Under the pieces are notes generated by a model. The model was not told the DNA's origin, made no database searches, and saw only the letters and a program-made list of their open reading frames with translations. DNA of 25,065 nucleotides. Source: Nitrospiraceae bacterium UBA6905. GTDB lineage: Bacteria; Nitrospirota; Thermodesulfovibrionia; Thermodesulfovibrionales; UBA6898. Position numbers and translations under genes: made by a program. Of the stretch, positions 1 through 8,472 are shown in pieces; positions within the stretch are counted from its first letter, which is position 1, and each line of letters starts with the position of its first letter. Location of the stretch: NCBI GenBank assembly GCA_002451165.1, contig DKBH01000045.1, positions 1 to 25,065 on the forward strand, read 5' to 3'.

Positions 1-58
1 GAACGTATGTCCCTACCAAGTGCCTTTTTCAAAGAAAAAAGACAACAACCACCTCATC

Positions 59-87
59 TTGAAACATCGCTTATGTTACACTATTTT
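59..87 (+). promoter_or_regulatory. Probable sigma-70 promoter of the clpS-clpA-aat operon
   Basis: TTGAAA at 59-64 (5 of 6 to the -35 consensus) is followed by a 17-base spacer and TATTTT at 82-87 as the -10. A second AT-rich hexamer, TTATAA, overlaps just downstream. Transcription would start near 94, leaving a leader of about 35 bases before clpS. Spacing is ideal, and no other good promoter is seen in the first 128 bases. Position and match are seen; activity is inferred. Confidence 0.6.
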
Positions 88-128
88 TATAAGCTCATTA
101 TAGTTTGTAAGGAGCATGAATCGGCGTT

Positions 129-440
129 ATGGGTATCGAGGATAAGCGCGGGCAGAGCATTAAGGAAGAAATAAGGCAGGAGCTGAAAAAGCCCTCGCTA
201 TATCACGTCTTTCTTCTGAATGACGACTATACTACCATGGACTTCGTCGTTTCAGTTTTGGAGAAGGTATTCCATAAATCGGCAGTCGAAGCGACCCAGG
301 TCATGCTGCATGTCCATAGGAGCGGCAAAGGACTTGCGGGAACCTATACCCGGGATATTGCAGAAACCAAGATCAGCACGGTCCATGCTCTTGCACGCGA
401 ATACGAATTCCCACTCAAATGCAGTATGGAGAAAGAATGA
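129..440 (+). CDS. clpS: ClpS, N-degron adaptor of the ClpAP protease
   Basis: ClpS is a small cytoplasmic adaptor that binds proteins with a destabilising N-terminal residue and hands them to ClpA. The 103-residue product has the family's flexible N terminus (about 1-24), then the conserved core: LLNDDYTTMDFV at about residues 29-40 (the NDDYT.M.FV signature that lines the N-degron pocket), HVHRSGKG at about 62-69 and AETKISTVHALARE further on. Length is normal for the family. The stop overlaps the clpA start as ATGA. The only usable ATG is at 129, because an in-frame TGA lies at 117-119. The nearest Shine-Dalgarno, AAGGAG at 109-114, is therefore 14 bases away, which is unusually long. Confidence 0.96.
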   Translation: MGIEDKRGQSIKEEIRQELKKPSLYHVFLLNDDYTTMDFVVSVLEKVFHKSAVEATQVMLHVHRSGKGLAGTYTRDIAETKISTVHALAREYEFPLKCSMEKE

Positions 441-2677
441 TCAATAAAGAATTCGAGCTCATCATCGAGGCCATGATCAAGGATGCCCGATCACAGCGCC
501 ACGAGTACCTTACGGTTGAACATATCCTGTATGCAGTCCTGCACGATGACCTCGGTACCGCCGTCATCAGGAATTGCGGCGGCAATGTATCGCGGATGAA
601 ACAGGCACTCGCTGACTATTTCGAAGCGCATCTGCAGAGACTTACCGACAAGAAGGCGCTTCCCCAGCCCACTGTGGGTTTCCAGCGCGTGCTTCAGCAG
701 GCCTTGACACATGTCCAGTCTGCTGGCAGAGAAGAGGCCGACGCCGGCGATATCCTCTCAGCGATTTTTCTTGAAGAGGATTCTCATGCGGCGCAGATAC
801 TCCGGGAAGAAGGTATCCAACGGATCGACGTGCTTGAATATATATCTCACGGCATTGCTAAAACATCCGGCACGGAGCCTGATGCGGCAGATGATGAGGG
901 TCACCAGGAACAGCGAGAAAGACCTGCCGGCGACCCGCTGGCTGTCTTCACAATCGACCTGACGGAAAAAGCTTCCCGGAACGAGATCGATCCGCTTATC
1001 GGCCGCGGCACGGAACTCCAGCGAATGGTTCAGGTACTCTGCAGAAGACGCAAGAATAACGTCGTCCTCGTTGGTGAACCGGGCGTCGGCAAGACCGCCA
1101 TCGTTGAAGGTCTTGCCCTGCATATCCACAAGGGACTGGTACCGGATGCCCTGAAGAGAAGCAGGATATTCTCACTCGACATGGGAGCGCTCATCGCCGG
1201 GACAAAGTACCGCGGCGATTTCGAAGCCCGGCTTAAGGCAACCATCCGCGGCCTGGAGCATATCCCCGACGCAATACTCTTCATCGATGAGATCCATACC
1301 ATCGTCGGCGCAGGTGCAACCAGCAGCGGTTCCATGGATGCATCGAACATCCTCAAGCCCGTTCTGAATTCCGGCAGAATGCGCTGCATCGGAGCAAGCA
1401 CGTATGAGGAATATAAGAACTACTTCGAAAAGGACCGCGCCTTATCCCGCCGCTTCCAGAAGATCGAGATTCAGGAACCCGATCTCAATGAGACAGTCGG
1501 CATTCTCGAGGGCCTAAGATCCCATTACGAGGACTTTCACGGCGTCCGCTACACTGCAAAGGCTCTCAGGGCAGCGGCAGAGCTTTCTGCGAAATATATC
1601 AGCGACAAGTACCTTCCTGACAAGGCAATCGACGTCATAGATGAAGCAGGAGCTGCATCCCGGCTTGCAGCAAAGCCGGGGCCGCGTACCATAGGGATAC
1701 CGGAGATAGAAAAGGTCGTCGCAAAAATAGCCAAGATCCCGCCCCAGACCGTGTCTGCGTCGGATATGAAGAAGCTCATGACCTTAGAGTCCGACCTACG
1801 GGGCGTAGTCTTCGGCCAGGATGAGGCCATCGCATCTCTCGTCGGCGCGATCAAGAGGATACGGGCAGGCATGGGCCACCCTGACCGGCCCATCGGCTCC
1901 TTCCTGCTCCTCGGCCCGACCGGCGTCGGCAAGACCGAGGTATCGAAACAGCTGGCTGCGGTCATGGGTATAAAATTTATCAGGTTCGATATGAGCGAAT
2001 ACATGGAAAAACATACCGTCTCACGACTCATTGGTGCTCCTCCGGGATATGTCGGATTCGACCAGGGAGGACTGCTCACGGATGCCGTCCGAAAATATCC
2101 CTATGCGGTGCTGCTTCTCGACGAGATTGAGAAGGCGCATCCGGATATCTTCAACATTCTTCTTCAGATTATGGACTATGCGACGCTGACGGACAATAAC
2201 GGCAAGAAGGCCGATTTCAGAAACGTGGTGCTGATCATGACCTCGAACGCCGGCGCGAAGGATATGGATAGAGAGGTCATCGGCTTCGGCGATAGATCGT
2301 ATGACCGGCAGCACAAGGCAAAGGACGCTGTCGCAGCAATCTTCAGCCCCGAGTTCAGGAATCGTATCGACGCAACCATCACCTTCAGGTCACTGACCCC
2401 TGAGGTCATGAAAATGGTCGTCGACAAGTTCATGGCTGAGGTCAAAACATCGTTAAAAAGAAAGAAAGTCCGGTTGTCGTACACTGATGATACACGTGAC
2501 TGGCTCGCGACTAAAGGATATGATCCTGTTTACGGTGCACGCCCTCTCGGGAGGGTCATACAGGAAAAGATCAAGGATGCCCTCTCGAACGAGGTCCTCT
2601 TTGGACAGCTAAGAAAAGGCGGCGGGGTAACCATCAGATTGGATGGAGATACCCTCACCTTTGACTTCACGTCATAA
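437..2677 (+). CDS. clpA: ClpA, AAA+ unfoldase of the ClpAP protease
   Basis: ClpA is a hexameric Clp/Hsp100 ATPase that unfolds ClpS-delivered and other substrates and threads them into ClpP. The 746-residue product shows the N-terminal Clp repeat domain (about 1-145), a linker, then two AAA+ modules. Module 1 has Walker A GEPGVGKT near 213-220 and Walker B LFIDEIH near 281-287. Module 2 has Walker A GPTGVGKT near 493-500 and Walker B LLLDEI near 559-564. An IGF tripeptide near 615-617 sits where ClpA carries its ClpP-docking loop, so this is a protease partner and not a ClpB disaggregase; no long middle coiled coil is present. I chose the ATG at 437, which overlaps the clpS stop and has GGAG at 428-431. 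An in-frame ATG at 419 would lie further inside clpS and lacks that spacing. Confidence 0.96.
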   Translation: MINKEFELIIEAMIKDARSQRHEYLTVEHILYAVLHDDLGTAVIRNCGGNVSRMKQALADYFEAHLQRLTDKKALPQPTVGFQRVLQQALTHVQSAGREEADAGDILSAIFLEEDSHAAQILREEGIQRIDVLEYISHGIAKTSGTEPDAADDEGHQEQRERPAGDPLAVFTIDLTEKASRNEIDPLIGRGTELQRMVQVLCRRRKNNVVLVGEPGVGKTAIVEGLALHIHKGLVPDALKRSRIFSLDMGALIAGTKYRGDFEARLKATIRGLEHIPDAILFIDEIHTIVGAGATSSGSMDASNILKPVLNSGRMRCIGASTYEEYKNYFEKDRALSRRFQKIEIQEPDLNETVGILEGLRSHYEDFHGVRYTAKALRAAAELSAKYISDKYLPDKAIDVIDEAGAASRLAAKPGPRTIGIPEIEKVVAKIAKIPPQTVSASDMKKLMTLESDLRGVVFGQDEAIASLVGAIKRIRAGMGHPDRPIGSFLLLGPTGVGKTEVSKQLAAVMGIKFIRFDMSEYMEKHTVSRLIGAPPGYVGFDQGGLLTDAVRKYPYAVLLLDEIEKAHPDIFNILLQIMDYATLTDNNGKKADFRNVVLIMTSNAGAKDMDREVIGFGDRSYDRQHKAKDAVAAIFSPEFRNRIDATITFRSLTPEVMKMVVDKFMAEVKTSLKRKKVRLSYTDDTRDWLATKGYDPVYGARPLGRVIQEKIKDALSNEVLFGQLRKGGGVTIRLDGDTLTFDFTS

Positions 2678-2730
2678 CATGATTCCTCTGCTTATCCTGC
2701 ATGCTTCCCTGCAGGATTATGCATCCGGAA

Positions 2731-3381
2731 ATGCCGGTATTCCTGTTGTCTGACGAAATAATCTTTCCCCCTCCGCACCTCGCAGAAAACGATGGCCTGC
2801 TTGCTGTCGGTGGGGATCTCAGCGAAAAAAGGATTCTCAGAGCCTATAGCATGGGTATTTTCCCCTGGTACACGAAAGGCTCACCCATCCTCTGGTGGTC
2901 ACCGGACCCGCGGCTTGTGCTCTTCCCGCACGAACTGAAGGTCTCCCGAAGCCTCCGGCAGTGTCTGAAAAAAGGGGTCTTCACCGTCACGATGAACCAG
3001 GCCTTTCAGCAGGTGATCCGCTCCTGTGCTGCGGTCAGGAGGAAAGAGCAGTCGGGAACCTGGATCACTCAGGAAATGGAAGATGCCTATATCGGGCTTC
3101 ATCATCGCGGATACGCCCTTTCGGTCGAGGCCTGGGACGGCAGTACGCTCGCCGGTGGTCTCTACGGCATCCGGTTGGGAAAGGTCTTTTTCGGGGAGTC
3201 CATGTTCGCGCAGAGGAGCAATGCTTCAAAGGCTGCTTTTGTCACCTTCGTTGAGCAGTTGCGGGAGAAGGGATTCAGCATCATCGACTGCCAGGTGAGA
3301 ACCGAACACCTGCTCAGGCTCGGGGCAAGGGAAATACCCCGGGCAGCTTACCTCAAGATCCTGCAAAGAGCGCTTCCATAG
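2731..3381 (+). CDS. aat: Leucyl/phenylalanyl-tRNA-protein transferase
   Basis: Aat moves Leu or Phe from charged tRNA to the N terminus of proteins starting with Arg or Lys, creating N-degrons that ClpS recognises. The product has the family hallmarks in order: NDGLLAVGGDLS, the GIFPWY block, ILWWSPDPR, a GTWIT segment (here SGTWITQEM), YGI, FFGESMF, NASKAA and IDCQV..EHLLRLGAREIPR near the C terminus. About 216 residues is normal. I prefer the ATG at 2731 because the protein then begins like other Aat proteins, about ten residues before the conserved IxFPPP. ATGs at 2701 and 2719 are in frame, and none of the three has a strong ribosome site. The gene starts 53 bases after clpA, so the operon holds the tagging enzyme, adaptor and unfoldase of one pathway. 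Confidence 0.94.
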   Translation: MPVFLLSDEIIFPPPHLAENDGLLAVGGDLSEKRILRAYSMGIFPWYTKGSPILWWSPDPRLVLFPHELKVSRSLRQCLKKGVFTVTMNQAFQQVIRSCAAVRRKEQSGTWITQEMEDAYIGLHHRGYALSVEAWDGSTLAGGLYGIRLGKVFFGESMFAQRSNASKAAFVTFVEQLREKGFSIIDCQVRTEHLLRLGAREIPRAAYLKILQRALP

Positions 3382-3388
3382 AACGCTC
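3368..3388. terminator. Hairpin across the convergent 3' ends of aat and the chemoreceptor gene
   Basis: GAGCG (3368-3372) pairs with CGCTC (3384-3388). After one bulged C, TTC pairs with GAA, closing a CATA loop and giving 8 bp in all. The structure contains both stop codons of genes that end only 5 bp apart. Neither side has a real U-run, so this is not a textbook intrinsic terminator. It could still act as an RNA 3'-end barrier in both directions. Confidence 0.35.
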
Positions 3389-5471
3389 AGACCTTGAATT
3401 TCTTGAGTTCGACGAGGAGGTTAAAGGCGTCCTCCTTGAGCGAACTCACCACCGCATTCATATCGTGCGCAGAACTGATCAGCCGCCCTGTCGTGTTCCG
3501 TATCTTCTCCATAGAACTTACCATCTCGGCACTGTTGCTCTTCTGCCTGCTGATCGCTTCTGCAATATGCTGCAATTCTGTCGTCACGTTTTCAACGACT
3601 CCGGCGATCTCCCTGCTTCTATCCTTTTGTTCGGTCATCGCGCCCTTGACCTGATGCGACATCTCCTTAACCCGTTCCGTCGCCTCGGTAATAAAGCGGC
3701 TCCCCCTGCCTTGCTCCTGTATGGCCCGCGAGATGTTCTCAGTCTGTTCCGTCATTTTCTCGACCGACTCGGTTATCTGCTTGATCGCCAGAGCCTCTTC
3801 TTCGGTGGCACGCTGTATGGCACGAGCCATCTCCGTCGATGCCTTTGAACTTTCGACAATTTCCGTCAGTGCACCATTAACATCGGTAACCAATACCAGG
3901 CCTTTGTCAACAGCACTCACTCCTTCCGCAGCCATATGGATGCTTGTACGGGTAGCCTCCTGTACGGATCGTATCAGTTCTGCGATTTCCTTCGTCGATA
4001 ACGACGTACGCTCTGCAAGGTTCTTGATCTCGTCTGCAACAACGGAAAATCCCTTCCCGTGTTCTCCCGCCTTCGACGCGAGAATGGCGGCATTGATCGC
4101 CAGAAGATTTGTCTGGTCGGCCACCTCATCAATCACGTTGAGGATCTTGCCGATATTCTCGGTCCGCCTGCCGAGATTGTTGACGATCTCCGAAAGCCCC
4201 TCGACACCTTTTTTGATGTTATCCATGCCCTGCACGGCAGCATGGACTGACTGCATACCCTTCTTTGAGGCTTTGTTCATGACCGTTTCAGCAAGCCTGA
4301 CCGACTCATGTGCGCGCTCATCGATATTTTTCGTAGTGGCATTCACCTCATCAATAGACGACGCAATCGCCTCCGAAGACCGGAAAAGAGTATCGAGACT
4401 TTCTGCTATAGACTTGATGGTTGAGACCATCTCCTCTATCGAGGACGCAGTCTCGTTAGCCGTCTCACTGAATACATTCGCATGCTCTGATACCTTCTCG
4501 ATAGAGGCAGTCAGCTCATGAACAGAAGATGCCGCTTGAGTAGCGGACGCAGAAAGGCTCTCTGCACTGAGCGACACCTGTGCGATAGAAGAATCACTCT
4601 GCTCGATCGACAGCGCTGTCTCGTCGATAGCCTTCTTTTGAACGTCGGCTATCGTCAGCACACCCTGCGACGCAGATGCAATATTCGAGGTCACACCCGT
4701 TACACCGTTCGTGATATTGAGGACCTTTGAAAGCATATCCTTCAGGCTGAAGGCCATCCGGTTAATGGCTTTCCCAAGTGCAGAAACTTCGTCATCTCCT
4801 CGCACGGTCAGTTCCGCTGTCAGCTCACCTCCTGCGATAAGGTCCGCTGCCTTCTCCATCTCCACAACAGGACGGGTAATGAATCTCGCGATGGCGACAT
4901 AGAAGAGGGCAAATGAGACCAAGAAACAGAATGCGGAGATGCCGAGTGCCCAGAAGAGTAGCTCATACAGCTGTGACTTTATCTCCCGGGTCTGTACACC
5001 GACCCGGAGAAATCCGGCAGCGTTGTTTTCAGCAGTCATAAGGGGGAAAGAAAGATCAAAATAATCGCCCGCATCCTGGACGAGATTCAACGTCGATGCC
5101 AGAATCTTGGCTACGATCTCGTTCTTCACTTCTTTGCCGACTTCATCGGGTTTGTCATGGTAGAGCACCTTGCCGTTTACGTCCATTACCATGGCGTAAC
5201 CGATAGCACTGTCCCTTCCGACCAACTCGGCAAGCTTTTCATTGACCCCCTCCAGGGATTCGATCGGGATACCAAGATTCACCGCCTTGCCGAGATCCTT
5301 CTTTATCCCCTCACCGATGGCGGAACTTTTCGCCAGAATTGCCTGCTTGTACTTGCGGGAGGCCACCTCGGTCAGGACCGCGGTATTAAGTCCAAGAATA
5401 AGGAACAATATCGTGGCAAGAAGGGTCATCGCCTTTTTCTGCAGATTCATGCCGGAACGTGCCTGCATCAT
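3387..5471 (-). CDS. Methyl-accepting chemotaxis protein with a small periplasmic sensor
   Basis: This is a transmembrane chemoreceptor that controls CheA kinase. In the 694-residue product, TM1 is about 13-33, a compact periplasmic domain about 34-168 (it contains AMVMDVNGKVLYHDKPDEVG, typical of single Cache sensors), TM2 about 170-195, HAMP about 195-250, and a long cytoplasmic coiled coil with its signalling hairpin about 445-490 (DQTNLLAINAAILASKAGE then HGKGFSVVADEI). The start ATG overlaps the stop of the upstream binding-protein gene, with GAAGG just before it; a second ATG follows at once. It is the last gene of the decaheme cytochrome operon, so its signal may concern electron acceptors or donors used by that conduit (inference). 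The C terminus (KKFKV) carries no CheR-tethering pentapeptide. Confidence 0.93.
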   Translation of the reverse strand: MMQARSGMNLQKKAMTLLATILFLILGLNTAVLTEVASRKYKQAILAKSSAIGEGIKKDLGKAVNLGIPIESLEGVNEKLAELVGRDSAIGYAMVMDVNGKVLYHDKPDEVGKEVKNEIVAKILASTLNLVQDAGDYFDLSFPLMTAENNAAGFLRVGVQTREIKSQLYELLFWALGISAFCFLVSFALFYVAIARFITRPVVEMEKAADLIAGGELTAELTVRGDDEVSALGKAINRMAFSLKDMLSKVLNITNGVTGVTSNIASASQGVLTIADVQKKAIDETALSIEQSDSSIAQVSLSAESLSASATQAASSVHELTASIEKVSEHANVFSETANETASSIEEMVSTIKSIAESLDTLFRSSEAIASSIDEVNATTKNIDERAHESVRLAETVMNKASKKGMQSVHAAVQGMDNIKKGVEGLSEIVNNLGRRTENIGKILNVIDEVADQTNLLAINAAILASKAGEHGKGFSVVADEIKNLAERTSLSTKEIAELIRSVQEATRTSIHMAAEGVSAVDKGLVLVTDVNGALTEIVESSKASTEMARAIQRATEEEALAIKQITESVEKMTEQTENISRAIQEQGRGSRFITEATERVKEMSHQVKGAMTEQKDRSREIAGVVENVTTELQHIAEAISRQKSNSAEMVSSMEKIRNTTGRLISSAHDMNAVVSSLKEDAFNLLVELKKFKV

Positions 5472-6400
5472 TTTATTACCTTCGTCGCGGAGGTCAGCAG
5501 ATCAAAAGGGACTCTCAGCCCCAAATCGGTAGCTTCCTTGAGATTTATGATAAGATCTATCTTCTTCGGCTGCCCTATGGCGATAGTCGAGGGGTTCTCT
5601 CCCTTCATCACCCGTGCAGCCATACTTGCAGCCTCGCGACCCTGTTCCTGGGGGTTTGCAGAGAGCGTCAGGATGATGCCGCTCTGTTCCCCGCCCCCTA
5701 TGGTCGTGGCCGTGGGAATCTTCCCTTTCCGCACCGTATGTATGATGCTGCTCACGCAATGCATCGCAGCGCATCCTGTCGTAAGAAAGACTGCATCGAC
5801 ATTTGCTATCTTCGCAATATCCTCTTGCCTCTTCACATTGAACTTCGTGGAGCGATAATTGTAGGTTGTCTCCAGCCGCGCAACATCATTTGCCTGCAGT
5901 ACCGTATCTTTCTCAGACGTACTGTAGACGACGCCGAGATTGGAAAAACTTGCTATGGCTTTAAGGTTCTTTACCAGGCTCGCAACCGGTACTGTGGAGC
6001 TGATACCCGTCGCATTCTTTCCCGCTATACCGAGTGCGTTTGGGTCATAGACTCCTGCAAATACAATAGGCACATCAGAGGTTTCTGCCATCGCGGCCAT
6101 CGTTGCCGGAGCTCCGTAGGTAACAATGACATTGGCTCCGACAGCGACAAGTTTGCGCACGGCATTCAACCAGGATAAGGGTTCAGGCGTAGGTGTCTGA
6201 AGCACGACCTCGAGACTCCCCTGACCTTCTATGGCAAGACCTTCGGAAAAAGCCTTATGAATGTCCTTATAATAGGGGATATTGCCGGTCATCACCACGC
6301 CGATCATCTTTCCGGCTGCCGCCGCTTCCGTAAAGGGCATCCAGACGCACGCAAGCGTGAAAAGCAGAACGACAAAAAAAGGCCTCCAGGTTCCTTTCAT
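5468..6400 (-). CDS. Orphan ABC-type substrate-binding protein (PF04392/TrpX-like)
   Basis: This is a periplasmic binding protein. The 310-residue product has a signal peptide (about 1-29, ending near FTEAAAA), then the two-lobe fold of the ABC_sub_bind family: GVVMTGNIPYYKDIHKAF, ANVIVTYGAPATMAAMAETSDVPIVFAGVYDP, then a second lobe with GVVYSTSEKDTV and VDAVFLTTGCAAM. The PIVFAGVYDP block and the late GLRVPFDLL are typical of the family. Ligands of related proteins include aromatic amino acids, but this one cannot be predicted. No permease or ATPase gene is adjacent; instead its stop overlaps the chemoreceptor start, which suggests that it presents a ligand to that receptor. The ATG at 6400 follows GAGGTGAGAGGGG. 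A GTG at 6412 is possible but would add only four residues. Confidence 0.85.
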   Translation of the reverse strand: MKGTWRPFFVVLLFTLACVWMPFTEAAAAGKMIGVVMTGNIPYYKDIHKAFSEGLAIEGQGSLEVVLQTPTPEPLSWLNAVRKLVAVGANVIVTYGAPATMAAMAETSDVPIVFAGVYDPNALGIAGKNATGISSTVPVASLVKNLKAIASFSNLGVVYSTSEKDTVLQANDVARLETTYNYRSTKFNVKRQEDIAKIANVDAVFLTTGCAAMHCVSSIIHTVRKGKIPTATTIGGGEQSGIILTLSANPQEQGREAASMAARVMKGENPSTIAIGQPKKIDLIINLKEATDLGLRVPFDLLTSATKVIK

Positions 6401-6413
6401 GGCCCCTCTCACC

Positions 6414-8465
6414 TCACCATCTTTTAATCAGCGAAAGAATAAAGATATGCGCCTCGCCGTTCTCGATATCATCATAGGGATTGTCGGCAAGGTCCTTCAG
6501 CCGGGCGTATTTATAATGCGTTCCGAGCATGAAGCCTTTCTTGAGGTCGAACTCACCTCCTACGCTGTATATGGTCTCACGCATCTCAAGCTCGGAGAAC
6601 GAAGCGATCGATACCGGCACCATAAGATTCGGATCGGAAGGATGAAACTTGCCCTTGCTGTCAGTATTGCTCACACCGACATTCAGGGTCACTCGCTTTG
6701 ACAGCAGGTACTGAAGATCAACGGAGACGTTCCGCACCGTACTCTGGTTCGTTACGCCGGAATCAAAAAGAAGTTGCGGCGCAGAATCATCGTAGGCAAG
6801 ATCTTCCTTCTGTTTGTCGTGCAGATAGAAGAAGCTGAGCGTTGCCGTCAGGTTCTTCACCGGGAAAAGGCTCACACTCCCGAGGAAGCGCTCCCGCCGG
6901 TCATTCCGGTTATCAGGACTGTCCACCGGTACAGGTTCAGCCCCGGTAATGTCTATGAATTGCAGGCTATGCCTGCGTTCACTCGCCAGACGGTAGCTTG
7001 CAAGAGCCGTAATCCACGACGCTGGTGACCAGGTGACCGATATGTGCCCCTCATTGGCCTGGTGCGGATCAATGTTGATAGCAGGATTCTGGACGCTCTT
7101 GTGAATGAACTTCATGTTCGCCTTCAGCTGCTTCGAGAGGCGGATGTCGGAAGAAAGCGATACCGTATTAATTTGGCTCGATAGCGGTATGAACCACTGG
7201 TCTGCTGCCGACCGCTTGATCGTCTCATGCGTATACTCTCCCTTCAGGACGATCCCCGAGGTCAGCCGGTAGCGGGCGAGGACCGAGGCTGTGCGTACGA
7301 TCTTTGAAATGGCTTCCAGAATCGTACATTGGTAAGTACCCGTGGCGTTCAGCGACGGATTGCAGACATCGGCAAACTCGACATTATCCGGGTTATCAAC
7401 ACGCGTTTCAGCCTGACGATACTTGAAGAAGAAAGACAGATCACGTGAGGCTATCCAGCTGACCTCTCCTGACCCGAGAAAATTGTCGGCCTCGGCGCCG
7501 CTGTCCCTATTCTCCTTCTTTGTCTTGCTGAATGTCGCAGCTGCGACCAGGGCACCGGTATAGGACGTGTGTATCTTAACGGTATCGGTCGAGCTCTTCA
7601 GCTGGGGAACAAGATCATGCGGATATATGCCGCCGTTCCGCGTAGATCCCAAAGGAGGAGGGATCGGCGGACCAAACCCTGCCGGAGCGTACAAGTCATT
7701 CATAACATCATCCCCGTCGACAGTAAATCTCTTCTCGCTATGAGCGTAGTCCACTTCAATGGGGCCAAAATGACCGTTCGTACCTACGGTCTGCGTTGTT
7801 GCTTTCGTATCGATATCACGTTTCTGAGAGGTACGCACAACATTGTTGAAGTATGCGGCACCGATGAGATCCCGCTGCTGTTGATCACCGTCCCTGCTGA
7901 CCTGCATGCCTTCAAAATAGAGATGCAGCGGATATGCGGGTGCCTTAAGTCTCAGGGAAGCATTACTGATAACAGCCTGCAGGCCATATTTCTCCCCTCC
8001 ATCCCGCACATCAACCCCCGGCGTCGGTGTAGCCGGATCAAGGTCGATCAACAAAATGTTGTCCAAATTGTGAAAAAGGGATCTGGTCACCCCCCTGAAC
8101 ACAACTATATCCTCATAGGCATATCCTACGTCACCGAAAAAATCCTTCCGGTTCTTGATATCGAGTTCCAGATGAAAACGGTGTGGAAATTTAAACGCCC
8201 TCAGTTCTCCGCCAAGAGGCCATGAGTTATGCAAATACTCGTATTCATCGACGCGATCAGAGCCGTTGCTGTGTACATAGCGATAACCCCCGAAAAGCGA
8301 GAGCTCAGGCATGAGGGAGGGGAAAACATATTCGTCATGATCACCTTCCATGATCATCTCTTCGCTCTCTAACGCAGCACCTTCCTTTGCCGGCTCCTCA
8401 GCCCATGCACGAGGAACCAGGATGCTTATCGCTAGAATCAGACCGTATAGTATTGTCTTTTTCAT
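6414..8465 (-). CDS. MtrB/PioB-family outer-membrane beta-barrel (porin of an electron conduit)
   Basis: This protein is likely to form the outer-membrane pore that sheaths a multiheme cytochrome and lets electrons cross the membrane. The 683-residue product has a clean signal peptide (MKKTILYGLILAIS, cut near PRAWA-EE). Many alternating amphipathic strands follow, consistent with a large barrel, and the last residue is Trp (SLIKRW), as in many barrels recognised by Bam. Size and position directly after a decaheme MtrA-like gene match MtrAB, PioAB and DmsEF pairs. The N-terminal CXXC seen in Shewanella MtrB is absent; I see only two Cys, near the middle, perhaps an extracellular disulfide. 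The start at 8465 was chosen for its TAGGGGGG ribosome site, which includes the stop of the cytochrome gene, and for the signal peptide. Confidence 0.85.
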   Translation of the reverse strand: MKKTILYGLILAISILVPRAWAEEPAKEGAALESEEMIMEGDHDEYVFPSLMPELSLFGGYRYVHSNGSDRVDEYEYLHNSWPLGGELRAFKFPHRFHLELDIKNRKDFFGDVGYAYEDIVVFRGVTRSLFHNLDNILLIDLDPATPTPGVDVRDGGEKYGLQAVISNASLRLKAPAYPLHLYFEGMQVSRDGDQQQRDLIGAAYFNNVVRTSQKRDIDTKATTQTVGTNGHFGPIEVDYAHSEKRFTVDGDDVMNDLYAPAGFGPPIPPPLGSTRNGGIYPHDLVPQLKSSTDTVKIHTSYTGALVAAATFSKTKKENRDSGAEADNFLGSGEVSWIASRDLSFFFKYRQAETRVDNPDNVEFADVCNPSLNATGTYQCTILEAISKIVRTASVLARYRLTSGIVLKGEYTHETIKRSAADQWFIPLSSQINTVSLSSDIRLSKQLKANMKFIHKSVQNPAINIDPHQANEGHISVTWSPASWITALASYRLASERRHSLQFIDITGAEPVPVDSPDNRNDRRERFLGSVSLFPVKNLTATLSFFYLHDKQKEDLAYDDSAPQLLFDSGVTNQSTVRNVSVDLQYLLSKRVTLNVGVSNTDSKGKFHPSDPNLMVPVSIASFSELEMRETIYSVGGEFDLKKGFMLGTHYKYARLKDLADNPYDDIENGEAHIFILSLIKRW

Positions 8466-8472
8466 ATCCCCC

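Noticed and set aside
1549..2079. 176-codon frame antisense to clpA
   Set aside because: It lies entirely within the conserved ClpA AAA+ region and shows no domain of its own.
3721..4521. Long open frame antisense to the chemoreceptor gene
   Set aside because: It has the Ser/Ala-rich make-up of a reverse-strand shadow, no family resemblance and no ribosome site. The chemoreceptor frame on the other strand is certain.
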